Source of the DNA: CAZWLD01 sp964634685
GTDB lineage: Bacteria; Bacillota_I; Bacilli_A; Acholeplasmatales; JAEDCM01
Length of the DNA stretch: 17,484 bases
Direction of reading: 5' to 3'
NCBI GenBank assembly: GCA_964634685.1
Contig: CAZWLD010000041.1
Location: 1-17,484, forward strand
The notes beneath the pieces were generated by a model. It did not search any database. It was not told the origin of the DNA and saw only the letters and a list, made by a program, of their open reading frames with translations. Of the stretch, positions 8,151 to 15,246 are shown piece by piece. The position numbers and the translations under genes are program-made. Numbering within the stretch: position 1 is the first letter of the stretch; the number at the start of each line of letters is the position of its first letter.

Positions 8151-8207
8151 AAAATATGTCCAGTTAACGGGACATTGTCCTCGTTAAGCGGACATATTTT
8201 TTTAAGT
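8151..8207 (+). terminator. 50-nt composite hairpin with T-tract, possible terminator
   Basis: An 11-bp outer stem pairs AAAATATGTCC (8151-8161) with GGACATATTTT (8190-8200). After a 2x2 mismatch, TTAACG (8164-8169) pairs with CGTTAA (8182-8187). After one bulged T, GGAC (8170-8173) pairs with GTCC (8177-8180), closing a 3-nt loop. Seven T residues run to 8203, which fits a Rho-independent terminator for the MATE gene, although it lies about 50 bp after the stop. The same bases also read as two tandem imperfect palindromes of the form GTCC-n8/9-GGAC, so a binding site or a small mobile repeat is also possible. Confidence 0.5.
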
Positions 8208-8220
8208 AAACGGTTTTTGT

Positions 8221-8250
8221 TTGGTATCTATTATTAGATAGTGGTATAAT
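8221..8250 (+). promoter_or_regulatory. Aspartokinase promoter with dyad operator candidate
   Basis: TTGGTA at 8221-8226 and TATAAT at 8245-8250 are 18 bp apart, and the -10 has an upstream TGG giving the extended form. The spacer holds a perfect inverted repeat, TATCTA (8225-8230), TTAT, TAGATA (8235-8240). A repressor bound there would block polymerase. No lysine riboswitch or T-box leader is present between this promoter and the start codon. Confidence 0.55.
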
Positions 8251-8278
8251 GAAACAAAATAAAGGCAGGTGTATATTT

Positions 8279-9577
8279 ATGATAATAACAAAATTTGGTG
8301 GCTCGAGCCTAGCAAGTGCAAAGCAATTTATGAAGGTTAAGGATATCGTACTTGCGGATGATGATAGACGGGTTGTTGTTGTGTCCGCCTGCGGAAAAAG
8401 AAGTAAGGAAGATAGTAAGCTTACCGATTTATTGTATTTGCTTCATGCCCATTTAAAATATAGCGTCCCTTACGATCATGTTTGGAATATGATTGTTGAA
8501 AGGTATTTTGAGATTAAAAAAGAATTGAATTTAAAAATTGATTTAGATTTGTTATTTAATAACTTTAAAAAGGAGCTCCACAAGGAAATCTCTTTAGATT
8601 ATTTAGTAAGCCGAGGAGAATATTTTACTGCTCTTTTGATGAGTGAATATTTAGGCTTTGAATTTTTAGATAGCAAGGATTTGATTTCCTTTAATTATGA
8701 TGGTTCAATTAATGATGAGAAAACGGATATGTTAATTAAAAAAGCTTATCATGGAGAAAGAGTCGTTATCCCTGGATTTTATGGCGCCTATCCGAATGGA
8801 GCCATCCATCTTTTATCGCGAGGAGGCTCAGATATTACCGGATCCTTAGTTGCGAAAGCCTTGAATGCGACGATGTATGAAAACTGGACGGATGTATCAG
8901 GAATTCTTATGGCTGACCCAAGGGTAGTTGATAATCCACGTCCAATTAAGCAAATAACCTATTCAGAGCTTCGAGAATTATCATATATGGGAGCTAATGT
9001 TCTTCATGAGGAAACAATATTTCCAGTATCAGAACTGAATATTCCGATCAATATAAAGAATACAAATGCACCTTTAGATCCAGGAACAATCATTACGAAT
9101 TCCTGTGATGATCATACTTCAATTATTACGGGTATTTCGGGAAAAAAGAATTTTACTTCCTTTACTGTTAATAAAACCTTTTTAGCCAACAAGAGTTCAT
9201 TGATTAATCAGGTTACATCCTTATTCATTAAGTATAACTTGAATATCGAGCATATACCGACTAGTATTGATTCCTTTAGTGTTATTGTCTCAAGCGAAGA
9301 TGTTGAGCGTTGCATTTATGAATTAGTTTCCGAAATCAAAAAGCTTGATGGCGTTTTAGGAGTAAAGGTCGAGGACCAAATGGCTTTAGTTGCGGTAACA
9401 GGCCGAAACATGCTTGACCGTCCAGGTAGTGCAAGTAAGATTTTTGAGGTTGTGGCTAGTAATTGCATCAACATTCGAATGATTGCCCAAGGTTCGCAAG
9501 AGCTAACAATCATTGTTGGTGTTGATAATAGTGATTTTGAAAAGGCCATTCGAGCAATCTATGATTCATTTAAATAG
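8279..9577 (+). CDS. Aspartate kinase (YclM/LysC-type, monofunctional, two ACT domains)
   Basis: It phosphorylates L-aspartate to aspartyl-4-phosphate using ATP, the first step toward lysine, diaminopimelate, threonine and methionine. The kinase domain starts with KFGGSS at residues 5-10. It carries SRGEYFTALL at 111-120, SRGGSDITGS at 180-189, WTDVSGILMADPR at 203-215 and the GANVLHEE segment near 238-245. Two ACT domains follow, about residues 290-355 and 367-430, the second with RPGSASKIFE and MIAQGSQELT. These are the usual sites of feedback inhibition by lysine and/or threonine. The layout and length (432) most resemble Bacillus YclM (aspartokinase III). ATG at 8279 has AGGTG at 8267-8271; an in-frame ATG at 8249 lies inside the -10 box and was rejected. 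The gene is monocistronic. Confidence 0.95.
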   Translation: MIITKFGGSSLASAKQFMKVKDIVLADDDRRVVVVSACGKRSKEDSKLTDLLYLLHAHLKYSVPYDHVWNMIVERYFEIKKELNLKIDLDLLFNNFKKELHKEISLDYLVSRGEYFTALLMSEYLGFEFLDSKDLISFNYDGSINDEKTDMLIKKAYHGERVVIPGFYGAYPNGAIHLLSRGGSDITGSLVAKALNATMYENWTDVSGILMADPRVVDNPRPIKQITYSELRELSYMGANVLHEETIFPVSELNIPINIKNTNAPLDPGTIITNSCDDHTSIITGISGKKNFTSFTVNKTFLANKSSLINQVTSLFIKYNLNIEHIPTSIDSFSVIVSSEDVERCIYELVSEIKKLDGVLGVKVEDQMALVAVTGRNMLDRPGSASKIFEVVASNCINIRMIAQGSQELTIIVGVDNSDFEKAIRAIYDSFK

Positions 9578-9594
9578 AATCATAGATTTTTTTT
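9556..9594 (+). terminator. Rho-independent terminator overlapping the aspartokinase 3' end
   Basis: A perfect 12-bp stem, AATCTATGATTC (9556-9567) and GAATCATAGATT (9577-9588), encloses a 9-nt loop and is followed by T residues to 9594. The left arm encodes the last residues of the protein and the stop codon TAG lies at the loop end. Confidence 0.9.
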
Positions 9595-9601
9595 GCAAAA
9601 G

Positions 9602-9690
9602 TCGAAATAGGTGCAATTAATTAGGAATAAAAGATTGTAAATGGTGCAATTAATTCTTAAAAAAACTTGTAAATAGGTGCAAGTTATATT
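9602..9690 (+). repeat. Three direct repeats at exact 33-bp period
   Basis: GGTGCAA occurs at 9610, 9643 and 9676, two intervals of exactly 33 bp. Copies 1 and 2 share GGTGCAATTAATT, and copy 3 reads GGTGCAAGTTATATT. Each copy is preceded by GAAATA, GTAAAT or GTAAATA. The third lies between the -35 and -10 of the downstream ATPase promoter. The arrangement suggests iterated binding sites for one regulator on nearly the same face of the helix. Confidence 0.75.
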
Positions 9691-9695
9691 AGAAT
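9667..9695 (+). promoter_or_regulatory. Promoter of the AAA+/DUF4143 ATPase gene
   Basis: TTGTAA at 9667-9672 and TAGAAT at 9690-9695 are separated by 17 bp. The GGTGCAA core of repeat copy 3 lies in the spacer, so binding there would be expected to repress. Confidence 0.5.
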
Positions 9696-9717
9696 ATAGA
9701 TGTAAGGAGGTTTCTTT

Positions 9718-11079
9718 ATGGAACGAATTGCATTACAAAAGCTTATTGAGTGGAACCAAAACGAACGAAAAAAGCCATTGATTGTTTGGGGCGCAAGGCA
9801 GGTTGGAAAAACCTATCTTGTCAAAGAAATCTTTGCGGAAGACTATTATAAAAATAATTATATTTATGTTGATTGTAAGAAGGAAGATGAAATTCGGGAG
9901 TTTTGTTCAAAAACAGCTAATGCTGAAAAGATTATTGAATACATCTCATTACGTAAGGGAAAACAGATTACGAATAAAACGTTATTGATTTTTGATGAGG
10001 TTCAGGAATGTCCTAACATTATTTCATCGCTTAAGTATTTTTGTCAGGATTATAGGGATTATCCTGTTATTGTGACGGGGTCAATGGTTCGTATAAAGAT
10101 TCAAAGGGAAGTCAAGAAGAGAGGCCCAAGGGAAAATTCAAAATTTTTATTTCCTGTTGGAAAAATTAATCAAATAACGATTTATCCAATGACCTTTGAT
10201 GAATTTTTAATGAACAATAACAGAATTCTTTATAATAGTATAGAAAGTGCTTATAATTCGAAAAAGCCTTTGGATAGTGAGATTCATAATTTAGCAATGG
10301 AATATTTTTATAAGTATTTGCTTGTAGGTGGTATGCCTGAAGCGGTGGAGGCCTATATTGATGGAGGAAACCTTCTTGAAGCGCGGGAAATACTTCAAGA
10401 ATTGTATGATAACTATCTATCCGATATGGAATTATATCAAGCTAGCAGAGAGGCTATTCTTCGTTCAAGAGAATTATTTCAAAATATTTATCGAGAGTTA
10501 AATAAAGAATCAAAGAATTTTTCCCCAAATTTAATTGAAGAAAAAAGTAAAACTAGAGATTTTGCAACATCGATTCAGTGGCTAACTATGGCTCATATTG
10601 TGAATCAATCATGGCAGCTAAAGGAACATATTACAATGCCTCTTATGCCCGATAGTGAAAGTAATTTTCGTTTGTTCTTGGGAGATGTTGGAATGTTTTC
10701 GTATCAAAGCGGTATAAATGCCTCTTCATTTATTTCTAATGAAAGAGAAAATACCTTGTCTGGAATATTTTTTGAAAATTATGTTGCCAATGAATTAATT
10801 GCAAAGGGAAATAAGCTTTTTTATTGGCGAGGAAAAGCTAATGCAGAACTCGAATTTATTATTGAGTCTTTAAATAAGCTCTACCCACTAGATGTAAAAA
10901 AAGGAAGAGGAACGCTTAATTCTTTAGAAAAATTTGCAAATCATAATAGCTATGATTATGCTATTAAGGTTTCAAAAAATAATTATGGATATGACTCTAA
11001 TAAACGAATACTTTCGATACCGTTTTATTTTGTTCCGTTTTTGTCTAAGGATCTTGTGAATGGAAAGATGATTCTTTAA
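9718..11079 (+). CDS. AAA+ ATPase with C-terminal DUF4143 domain
   Basis: This is a 453-residue ATP-binding protein of the AAA_14 plus DUF4143 architecture, very common in bacteria and archaea and of uncertain biological role. The Walker A motif is GARQVGKT at residues 25-32 and the Walker B is LLIFDEVQE at 89-97. A sensor-like VTGS stretch lies near 119-122. The C-terminal half contains the family's LEFIIESLNKLYPLDVKK region near residue 380, which in the wider group resembles a PD-(D/E)xK nuclease-like fold; whether this copy has nuclease activity cannot be told. AGGAGG at 9705-9710 precedes the ATG by 7 nt. The gene stands alone between the aspartokinase terminator and its own terminator. 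Its upstream region carries three 33-bp-spaced repeats. Such genes often occur in several copies per genome and may be horizontally spread. Confidence 0.92.
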   Translation: MERIALQKLIEWNQNERKKPLIVWGARQVGKTYLVKEIFAEDYYKNNYIYVDCKKEDEIREFCSKTANAEKIIEYISLRKGKQITNKTLLIFDEVQECPNIISSLKYFCQDYRDYPVIVTGSMVRIKIQREVKKRGPRENSKFLFPVGKINQITIYPMTFDEFLMNNNRILYNSIESAYNSKKPLDSEIHNLAMEYFYKYLLVGGMPEAVEAYIDGGNLLEAREILQELYDNYLSDMELYQASREAILRSRELFQNIYRELNKESKNFSPNLIEEKSKTRDFATSIQWLTMAHIVNQSWQLKEHITMPLMPDSESNFRLFLGDVGMFSYQSGINASSFISNERENTLSGIFFENYVANELIAKGNKLFYWRGKANAELEFIIESLNKLYPLDVKKGRGTLNSLEKFANHNSYDYAIKVSKNNYGYDSNKRILSIPFYFVPFLSKDLVNGKMIL

Positions 11080-11086
11080 ATTATTG

Positions 11087-11111
11087 AAGCTACCGAAAGG
11101 TAGCTTTTTTT
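11087..11111 (+). terminator. Rho-independent terminator of the ATPase gene
   Basis: AAGCTACC (11087-11094), a GAAA tetraloop and GGTAGCTT (11099-11106) form a perfect 8-bp stem, and T residues run to 11111. It lies 8 bp after the stop codon. Confidence 0.93.
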
Positions 11112-11125
11112 GCAGGTTATATACG

Positions 11126-11158
11126 AAAAAAAATGATATCATTTCTAATATCATTTTT
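11126..11158 (-). terminator. Terminator of the ACT-DUF711 operon
   Basis: AAAAATGATAT (11129-11139) and ATATCATTTTT (11148-11158) form an 11-bp stem with an 8-nt loop. Read on the minus strand the T-tract is the complement of the A-run at 11126-11133. Being symmetric, it may also work on the plus strand as a second stop for the ATPase transcript. Confidence 0.75.
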
Positions 11159-11181
11159 GTCATAAATTTAAAATGTTTAGA

Positions 11182-12540
11182 TTAATTCTTGAGACTTTGA
11201 ATTGGGGCAGGAATTTGACCGCCACGGTCGATGAATTTTTTGGGAGATTTTTGATTAATCTTCATAATCGGACCTTCACCAAACAATCCACCAAAATATA
11301 ATTCTTCGCCTTCCTGCTTGCCAATGGCGGGAATTACTCGGACTGCTGTTGTTTTAAAATTGACCATTCCAATGGCGGCTTCATCAGCGATAATAGCCGA
11401 AATAACCTCATTAGAAGTATCACCTGGTATAACAATCATATCCAACCCAACCGAGCATACAGCGGTCATTGCCTCAAGTTTTTCTAAGGTTAAGGAGCCA
11501 CTACGAGCTGCCTCAATCATTCCAGCATCCTCAGTTACCGGAATAAAGGCCCCAGACAATCCACCGACGCGACTAGAAGCCATAACGCCACCCTTTTTAA
11601 CGGCATCATTAAGCATCGCAAGGCAGGCGGTTGTACCATATCCACCGCATTGTTCAAGTCCGATTTCTTCCAGAATATGGGCAACACTATCGCCAACGGC
11701 TGGAGTAGGAGCCAACGATAAATCAACGATTCCAAAAGGAACATTGAGGAGCCTTGAAGCCTCTGTTCCAACTAATTGACCCATTCTTGTAATTTTAAAA
11801 GCTGTTTTTTTGATAATTTCCGCGATTTGGGTCATATCGGCATCATCAGGAGCGGCTTTAATAGCTGCTCTTACAACACCAGGGCCCGAAACGCCAACAT
11901 TGATGACACAGTCTGCCTCACCAACTCCATGGAAGGCCCCTGCCATAAATGGATTGTCTTCAACGGCATTACAGAAAACAACAAGCTTCGAGGCACCAAC
12001 ACAATTTTGATCTTGAGTGAGGATGGCGCATTCCTTAACGATGCGACCCATCATTTTAACCGCATCCATATTGATTCCGGCTTTTGTTGAGCCCACATTG
12101 ACGCTTGAGCAAACGTGGGTTGTTTCCTTTAGAGCCTCTGGAATTGAATTGATTAAATCAATATCGCCAGCACTAAAGCCTTTTTGAACTAAGGCGCTAT
12201 ATCCACCAATAAAGTTGACATTTAATTCAATGGCGACCTTATCTAAGGTTTTGGCATATTTAATTGGATCTCCTCCCGATGCCCCTAGAAGCATAGCAAT
12301 CGGAGTAACGGAGATTCTTTTATTGATAATAGGAATTCCATATTTTTTTTCAATTTCCTCGCCAACTGAAACAAGGTTTTGGGCGCATTTTTTGATTTTT
12401 TTATAAACCTTTTCACATGATTTATCAATATCTGAATCCATACAATCTAATAATGAGATTCCCATCGTGATCGTTCTGATATCTAAGTTTTGATTTTGAA
12501 TCATTTTGATGGTTTCAAAAATTTCTTGATTTGAAAGCAT
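11182..12540 (-). CDS. PFL family protein (DUF711/UPF0210)
   Basis: This 452-residue cytoplasmic protein belongs to the DUF711/UPF0210 family. The automatic name 'PFL family' comes from a fold related to pyruvate formate-lyase and ribonucleotide reductase barrels. I see no glycyl-radical motif near its C-terminus, so it should not be called a formate-lyase. Family-typical stretches include GADQ-like loops replaced here by VGVSGPGVVRAAI near residue 217, and the C-terminal FIDRGGQIPAPIQSLKN. The reaction is unknown. The ATG at 12538-12540 follows AGGAGG (12547-12552, minus), which overlaps the stop of the ACT gene. The two genes are 11 bp apart and this pairing is conserved across many Firmicutes, implying a shared function, perhaps amino-acid- or ligand-regulated catalysis. 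The terminator at 11126-11158 ends the unit. Confidence 0.93.
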   Translation of the reverse strand: MLSNQEIFETIKMIQNQNLDIRTITMGISLLDCMDSDIDKSCEKVYKKIKKCAQNLVSVGEEIEKKYGIPIINKRISVTPIAMLLGASGGDPIKYAKTLDKVAIELNVNFIGGYSALVQKGFSAGDIDLINSIPEALKETTHVCSSVNVGSTKAGINMDAVKMMGRIVKECAILTQDQNCVGASKLVVFCNAVEDNPFMAGAFHGVGEADCVINVGVSGPGVVRAAIKAAPDDADMTQIAEIIKKTAFKITRMGQLVGTEASRLLNVPFGIVDLSLAPTPAVGDSVAHILEEIGLEQCGGYGTTACLAMLNDAVKKGGVMASSRVGGLSGAFIPVTEDAGMIEAARSGSLTLEKLEAMTAVCSVGLDMIVIPGDTSNEVISAIIADEAAIGMVNFKTTAVRVIPAIGKQEGEELYFGGLFGEGPIMKINQKSPKKFIDRGGQIPAPIQSLKN

Positions 12541-12551
12541 ATTTTTCCTCC

Positions 12552-12821
12552 TTAGATTTTATGCATTGAATTAAAGATATCCTCATGCATGACATTAATT
12601 TCTAATTTTTTTTCTTTTCCAGCTTCCTTCATTAAATCAATAAAGGAATTTAGAGGGACATTTAATTTCTCAATATCCACAACCATTATCATCGCAAAGG
12701 TTTTGCCTAAAACGGTTTGACTAACATCGATAATATTCGCTCCATATTGAGCTAGGGCTTGTGAAACGTGGGCTAGAATACCAACCTGGTCGTTTCCAAT
12801 TACTGATACAACTGCATTCAT
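12552..12821 (-). CDS. ACT domain protein (UPF0237)
   Basis: This 89-residue protein is a single ACT domain, a small ligand-binding fold that usually senses amino acids. The first strand and loop, VVSVIGNDQVGILAHVSQAL at residues 4-23, are characteristic; ligands normally bind at the conserved glycine after the first strand (G14 here). It is followed by NIIDVSQTVLGKTFAMIMVV. It matches the length and sequence style of the UPF0237 family. No enzyme domain is attached, so it probably works by binding a partner, most likely the DUF711 protein encoded 11 bp downstream in the same operon; that partnership is inference from conserved gene order. GAGGAGG lies just upstream of the ATG on the minus strand. 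A sigma-A promoter precedes it. Confidence 0.92.
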   Translation of the reverse strand: MNAVVSVIGNDQVGILAHVSQALAQYGANIIDVSQTVLGKTFAMIMVVDIEKLNVPLNSFIDLMKEAGKEKKLEINVMHEDIFNSMHKI

Positions 12822-12845
12822 ACATATTCCTCCTCATTTATCTAA

Positions 12846-12874
12846 ATTATAATTGATAATAATAATATTTGCAA
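12846..12874 (-). promoter_or_regulatory. Sigma-A promoter of the ACT-DUF711 operon
   Basis: On the minus strand TTGCAA (12874-12869) and a perfect TATAAT (12851-12846) are separated by 17 bp, and the ACT start codon lies 25 bp further on. Confidence 0.6.
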
Positions 12875-12885
12875 ATAGATTGTTA

Positions 12886-12899
12886 TGGTAACCGTTTGT
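12886..12899 (+). promoter_or_regulatory. Possible LacI-family operator
   Basis: AACCGTTT at 12890-12897 fits the AAnCGnTT core of LacI/CcpA-type operators and lies about 60 bp before the sugar-binding protein gene, where such control would be expected. The outer positions do not match the full cre consensus, so a local LacI-type regulator is as likely as CcpA. Low confidence. Confidence 0.25.
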
Positions 12900-12953
12900 T
12901 TTTATTAGTATTATTTGCCAAAATTGGAAATACTATGGATGGAGGATGAAATA

Positions 12954-14294
12954 ATGAAAAAAATAATTTTAAGCTTTTTGTTTTTGATGTTACTATCATT
13001 AGCTGGATGTGGTGGTAAAAAATCGAGTGTTTATTTGTATAATTTTAAGCCAGAGTCAAATGATAGCTTTAAAGAAATAGCGCAAATCTACAAAGAGAAG
13101 ACGGGAATAGAGGTTAAGGTTACCACCGCCGCATCAGGCCAATATGAAGCGTCATTGCGCAGTGAGATATTAAAAAGTAATGCGCCAACGATTTTCTTTA
13201 TGAATGGATATGTTGGCCTATCTAATTGGCGAGAATATTCGTATGATTTGAAGGATACAAAATTTTATCAAGCTTTGACGGAAAATGGAAAGGATATGGC
13301 TATCAAAGAAAATGATGCTATTTATGGTGTTCCTATTAATATTGAAGGCTATGGACTTATTTATAATAAAACCATTATGCAGGATTATTTCTCGTTAGAT
13401 AATAAAGAAACTGACTTAAAAAGCCTTAAGGAGGTTTCAAGCTTTGAGGAATTTGAAACGATTGTTAATGATTTAAAAAAATATATCAGTGGAGAAAAGA
13501 AAACAGATAAAGAATCAATCAAAAATCTAAGTAATGTTTTTGCGACCTGTTTGAAAAATGGTTCGCAATGGCCTTATCAATCACATCTATCTAATCTACC
13601 TTTATTTTATGAATTTAGTGAAAAAAGTGATAATACAATTGCCTATGGATTAGAAACAAAGACGATTGAATTTAAATATTTTGATCAATTTATGAATATG
13701 TTTGATTTATATATTAACAATAGTGTTACCCCAAAGGCAAATTTGAATGAAACGGATTATGATACGGCTATTTTGCAATTTGCGAGTGGAAAGGCTTGTT
13801 TTATTCAGCAGGGCAATTGGGCATATGGGAATATTGTATCTGCTAGCTCATCAGTTATAAATGCGGAAAATATTGATATGATGCCAATTTACATTGGAAA
13901 TAATCAAGAAAACATGTATTCAATTCCGATTGGAACGGAAAATTATTGGTGTATCAATAAAAAGTGTTCTCGTGACCAAATAAATGCGTCGATTGATTTC
14001 ATCAATTGGCTATTTACCGAGAGGGAAGGTGTCGAATTAGTAACAAAAAAGCTCGGCTTTATTGCACCATTTAATTCATTTAATAATATATCTCCGGATA
14101 ATCCTTTATCAAAAAAGGTTTTGGAATACAGTCAAGGTGAATTAAAAACGATTCCTTGGACCTTTCAAAGCTATCCTTCAGATACCTTCAAGGATTTATT
14201 CGGGGCAGCTTTAGTCGATTATACGAAAGGAAGTAGAACCAAGGATGATGTTAAAAATATTGTCATTGGAAAATGGAAAAGTGAAAAAAGCTAG
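12954..14294 (+). CDS. Sugar ABC transporter substrate-binding lipoprotein (family 1)
   Basis: This is the extracellular binding component of a carbohydrate importer. The 446-residue precursor has a lipoprotein signal peptide ending in LAGC, with Cys19 as the lipid anchor, followed by a bacterial extracellular solute-binding protein type 1 domain. Features such as the YGVPINIEGYGLIYNK stretch near residue 123 and FASGKACFIQQGNW near 280 are typical of that family and of its hinge region. I chose the ATG at 12954 because GGAGG at 12941-12945 is 8 nt upstream; an in-frame TTG at 12915 would place extra residues before the signal peptide. It is the first gene of a three-gene importer operon, separated from the first permease by a hairpin at 14322-14351. 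The substrate is probably an oligosaccharide, but no adjacent glycoside hydrolase narrows it down. Confidence 0.92.
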   Translation: MKKIILSFLFLMLLSLAGCGGKKSSVYLYNFKPESNDSFKEIAQIYKEKTGIEVKVTTAASGQYEASLRSEILKSNAPTIFFMNGYVGLSNWREYSYDLKDTKFYQALTENGKDMAIKENDAIYGVPINIEGYGLIYNKTIMQDYFSLDNKETDLKSLKEVSSFEEFETIVNDLKKYISGEKKTDKESIKNLSNVFATCLKNGSQWPYQSHLSNLPLFYEFSEKSDNTIAYGLETKTIEFKYFDQFMNMFDLYINNSVTPKANLNETDYDTAILQFASGKACFIQQGNWAYGNIVSASSSVINAENIDMMPIYIGNNQENMYSIPIGTENYWCINKKCSRDQINASIDFINWLFTEREGVELVTKKLGFIAPFNSFNNISPDNPLSKKVLEYSQGELKTIPWTFQSYPSDTFKDLFGAALVDYTKGSRTKDDVKNIVIGKWKSEKS

Positions 14295-14321
14295 TTTGAT
14301 TTATCTTTATTTGGGTACACT

Positions 14322-14351
14322 AAGGTAAGCGGCAGTGTCGCTTACTTTTTT
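14322..14351 (+). terminator. Intra-operon hairpin with T-tract, attenuator candidate
   Basis: AAGGTAAGCG (14322-14331) pairs with CGCTTACTTT (14339-14348) through ten pairs including one G-T, with a 7-nt loop and T residues to 14351. It lies 27 bp after the binding-protein stop and before the permease ribosome site. A partial terminator or 3'-end-stabilising hairpin here would make binding protein more abundant than permeases. Confidence 0.7.
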
Positions 14352-14367
14352 CATAGGAGTGGTTAAT

Positions 14368-15246
14368 TTGGGACGTTTTTATAAAAAATATATGGCAGTG
14401 TTTTTACTTCCATGCTTAGTCTGCTTTTTAGTAGCTTTTGTTATTCCTTTTGTTTATGGAATTGTATTGTCATTCTTTTCCTGGCGAAGCTCAATTGTCA
14501 ATATAACCTTTGTTGGTCTTGATAATTATGCATATGCCATCACTGATAACAAATTTCAATACGCCTTTTTATATACAGCATTATTCACGATAGTTTCAGT
14601 TATTACGGTTAATGTTTTTGCCTTTGCAATTGCTTTGTTATTGACACGGGGAAAAAGATTCACCAACGGTTTTCGAACGGTATTTTTTATGCCCAATCTA
14701 ATTGGTGGAATTATTTTAGGTAATATCTGGCAGGTTATTATTAATGCCTTTATCAAAAACTTTATCAATCCGTATTTATCTATTTTTGATAAGGGTGTCT
14801 ACGGCTTTTGGGGCTTAGTTATTTTGATGAATTGGCAATTAATTGGTTATATGGCCATTATTTATATTGCGGCTATTCAAAATATATCCAAGGATTTGTT
14901 AGATGCGTCGAGTGTTGATGGCGCGGGCTTTTTTACAAAGCTTAGAAGTGTTATTATCCCTTCAGTAAGACCGGCAATTACAATCTGTTTGTTTTTAACG
15001 ATAACCAATTCCTTTAAGCTATATGATCAAAACTTAGCTTTATCAAATGGTCTTCCTTTAAACAGTCAAACCGAAATATATGAATCCTCATTGCTTGCTT
15101 TAGATATTGTTAGAACGATAACGACAACACCTAGCAGGTCCTTGTTTGGGGTTGCGCAGGCTAAATCTGTAATCTTTTTTATCCTGATTGGATTAATTTC
15201 GATTACGCAAGTATTTTTTTCAAGAAGAGGTGAACAAGAGGCATGA
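14368..15246 (+). CDS. Sugar ABC transporter permease (MalF-like)
   Basis: This is one of two membrane subunits of the CUT1-type importer. The 292-residue protein has about six hydrophobic segments. The first spans about residues 8-35, and the cytoplasmic EAA loop that contacts the ATPase lies around residues 177-201 (core DASSVDGAGFFTKL). The first periplasmic loop carries FVGLDNYAYAI, a family signature. The start is a TTG at 14368 with AGGAG at 14355-14359 at 8-nt spacing. Upstream in-frame starts at 14335 and 14359 lie in the hairpin loop and inside the ribosome site and were rejected. It overlaps the second permease gene by 4 bp, so the two are translationally coupled. The substrate cannot be read from the sequence. 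Confidence 0.92.
   Translation: MGRFYKKYMAVFLLPCLVCFLVAFVIPFVYGIVLSFFSWRSSIVNITFVGLDNYAYAITDNKFQYAFLYTALFTIVSVITVNVFAFAIALLLTRGKRFTNGFRTVFFMPNLIGGIILGNIWQVIINAFIKNFINPYLSIFDKGVYGFWGLVILMNWQLIGYMAIIYIAAIQNISKDLLDASSVDGAGFFTKLRSVIIPSVRPAITICLFLTITNSFKLYDQNLALSNGLPLNSQTEIYESSLLALDIVRTITTTPSRSLFGVAQAKSVIFFILIGLISITQVFFSRRGEQEA

Noticed and set aside
8249..8278. Upstream ATG start for aspartokinase
   Set aside because: The ATG at 8249 is part of the TATAAT -10 box and has no ribosome site; the family begins at the ATG at 8279.
8104..8278. Lysine riboswitch before aspartokinase
   Set aside because: The predicted leader is under 30 nt and the region lacks the multi-helix junction expected of that RNA.
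9602..9690. CRISPR array
   Set aside because: The repeated core is short (7-13 bases), there are only three copies, and the intervening bases are low-complexity AT sequence rather than unique spacers. No cas genes are present.
8151..9720. Insertion sequence or integrated element
   Set aside because: No transposase, integrase or target-site duplication is present; only the isolated hairpin and repeats are seen.
11318..11779. Plus-strand open frame of 153 codons
   Set aside because: It lies wholly antisense within the DUF711 gene, has no ribosome site and a composition expected of a shadow frame.
11182..12540. Pyruvate formate-lyase
   Set aside because: No glycyl-radical motif or paired active-site cysteines are visible; the sequence follows the DUF711/UPF0210 family.
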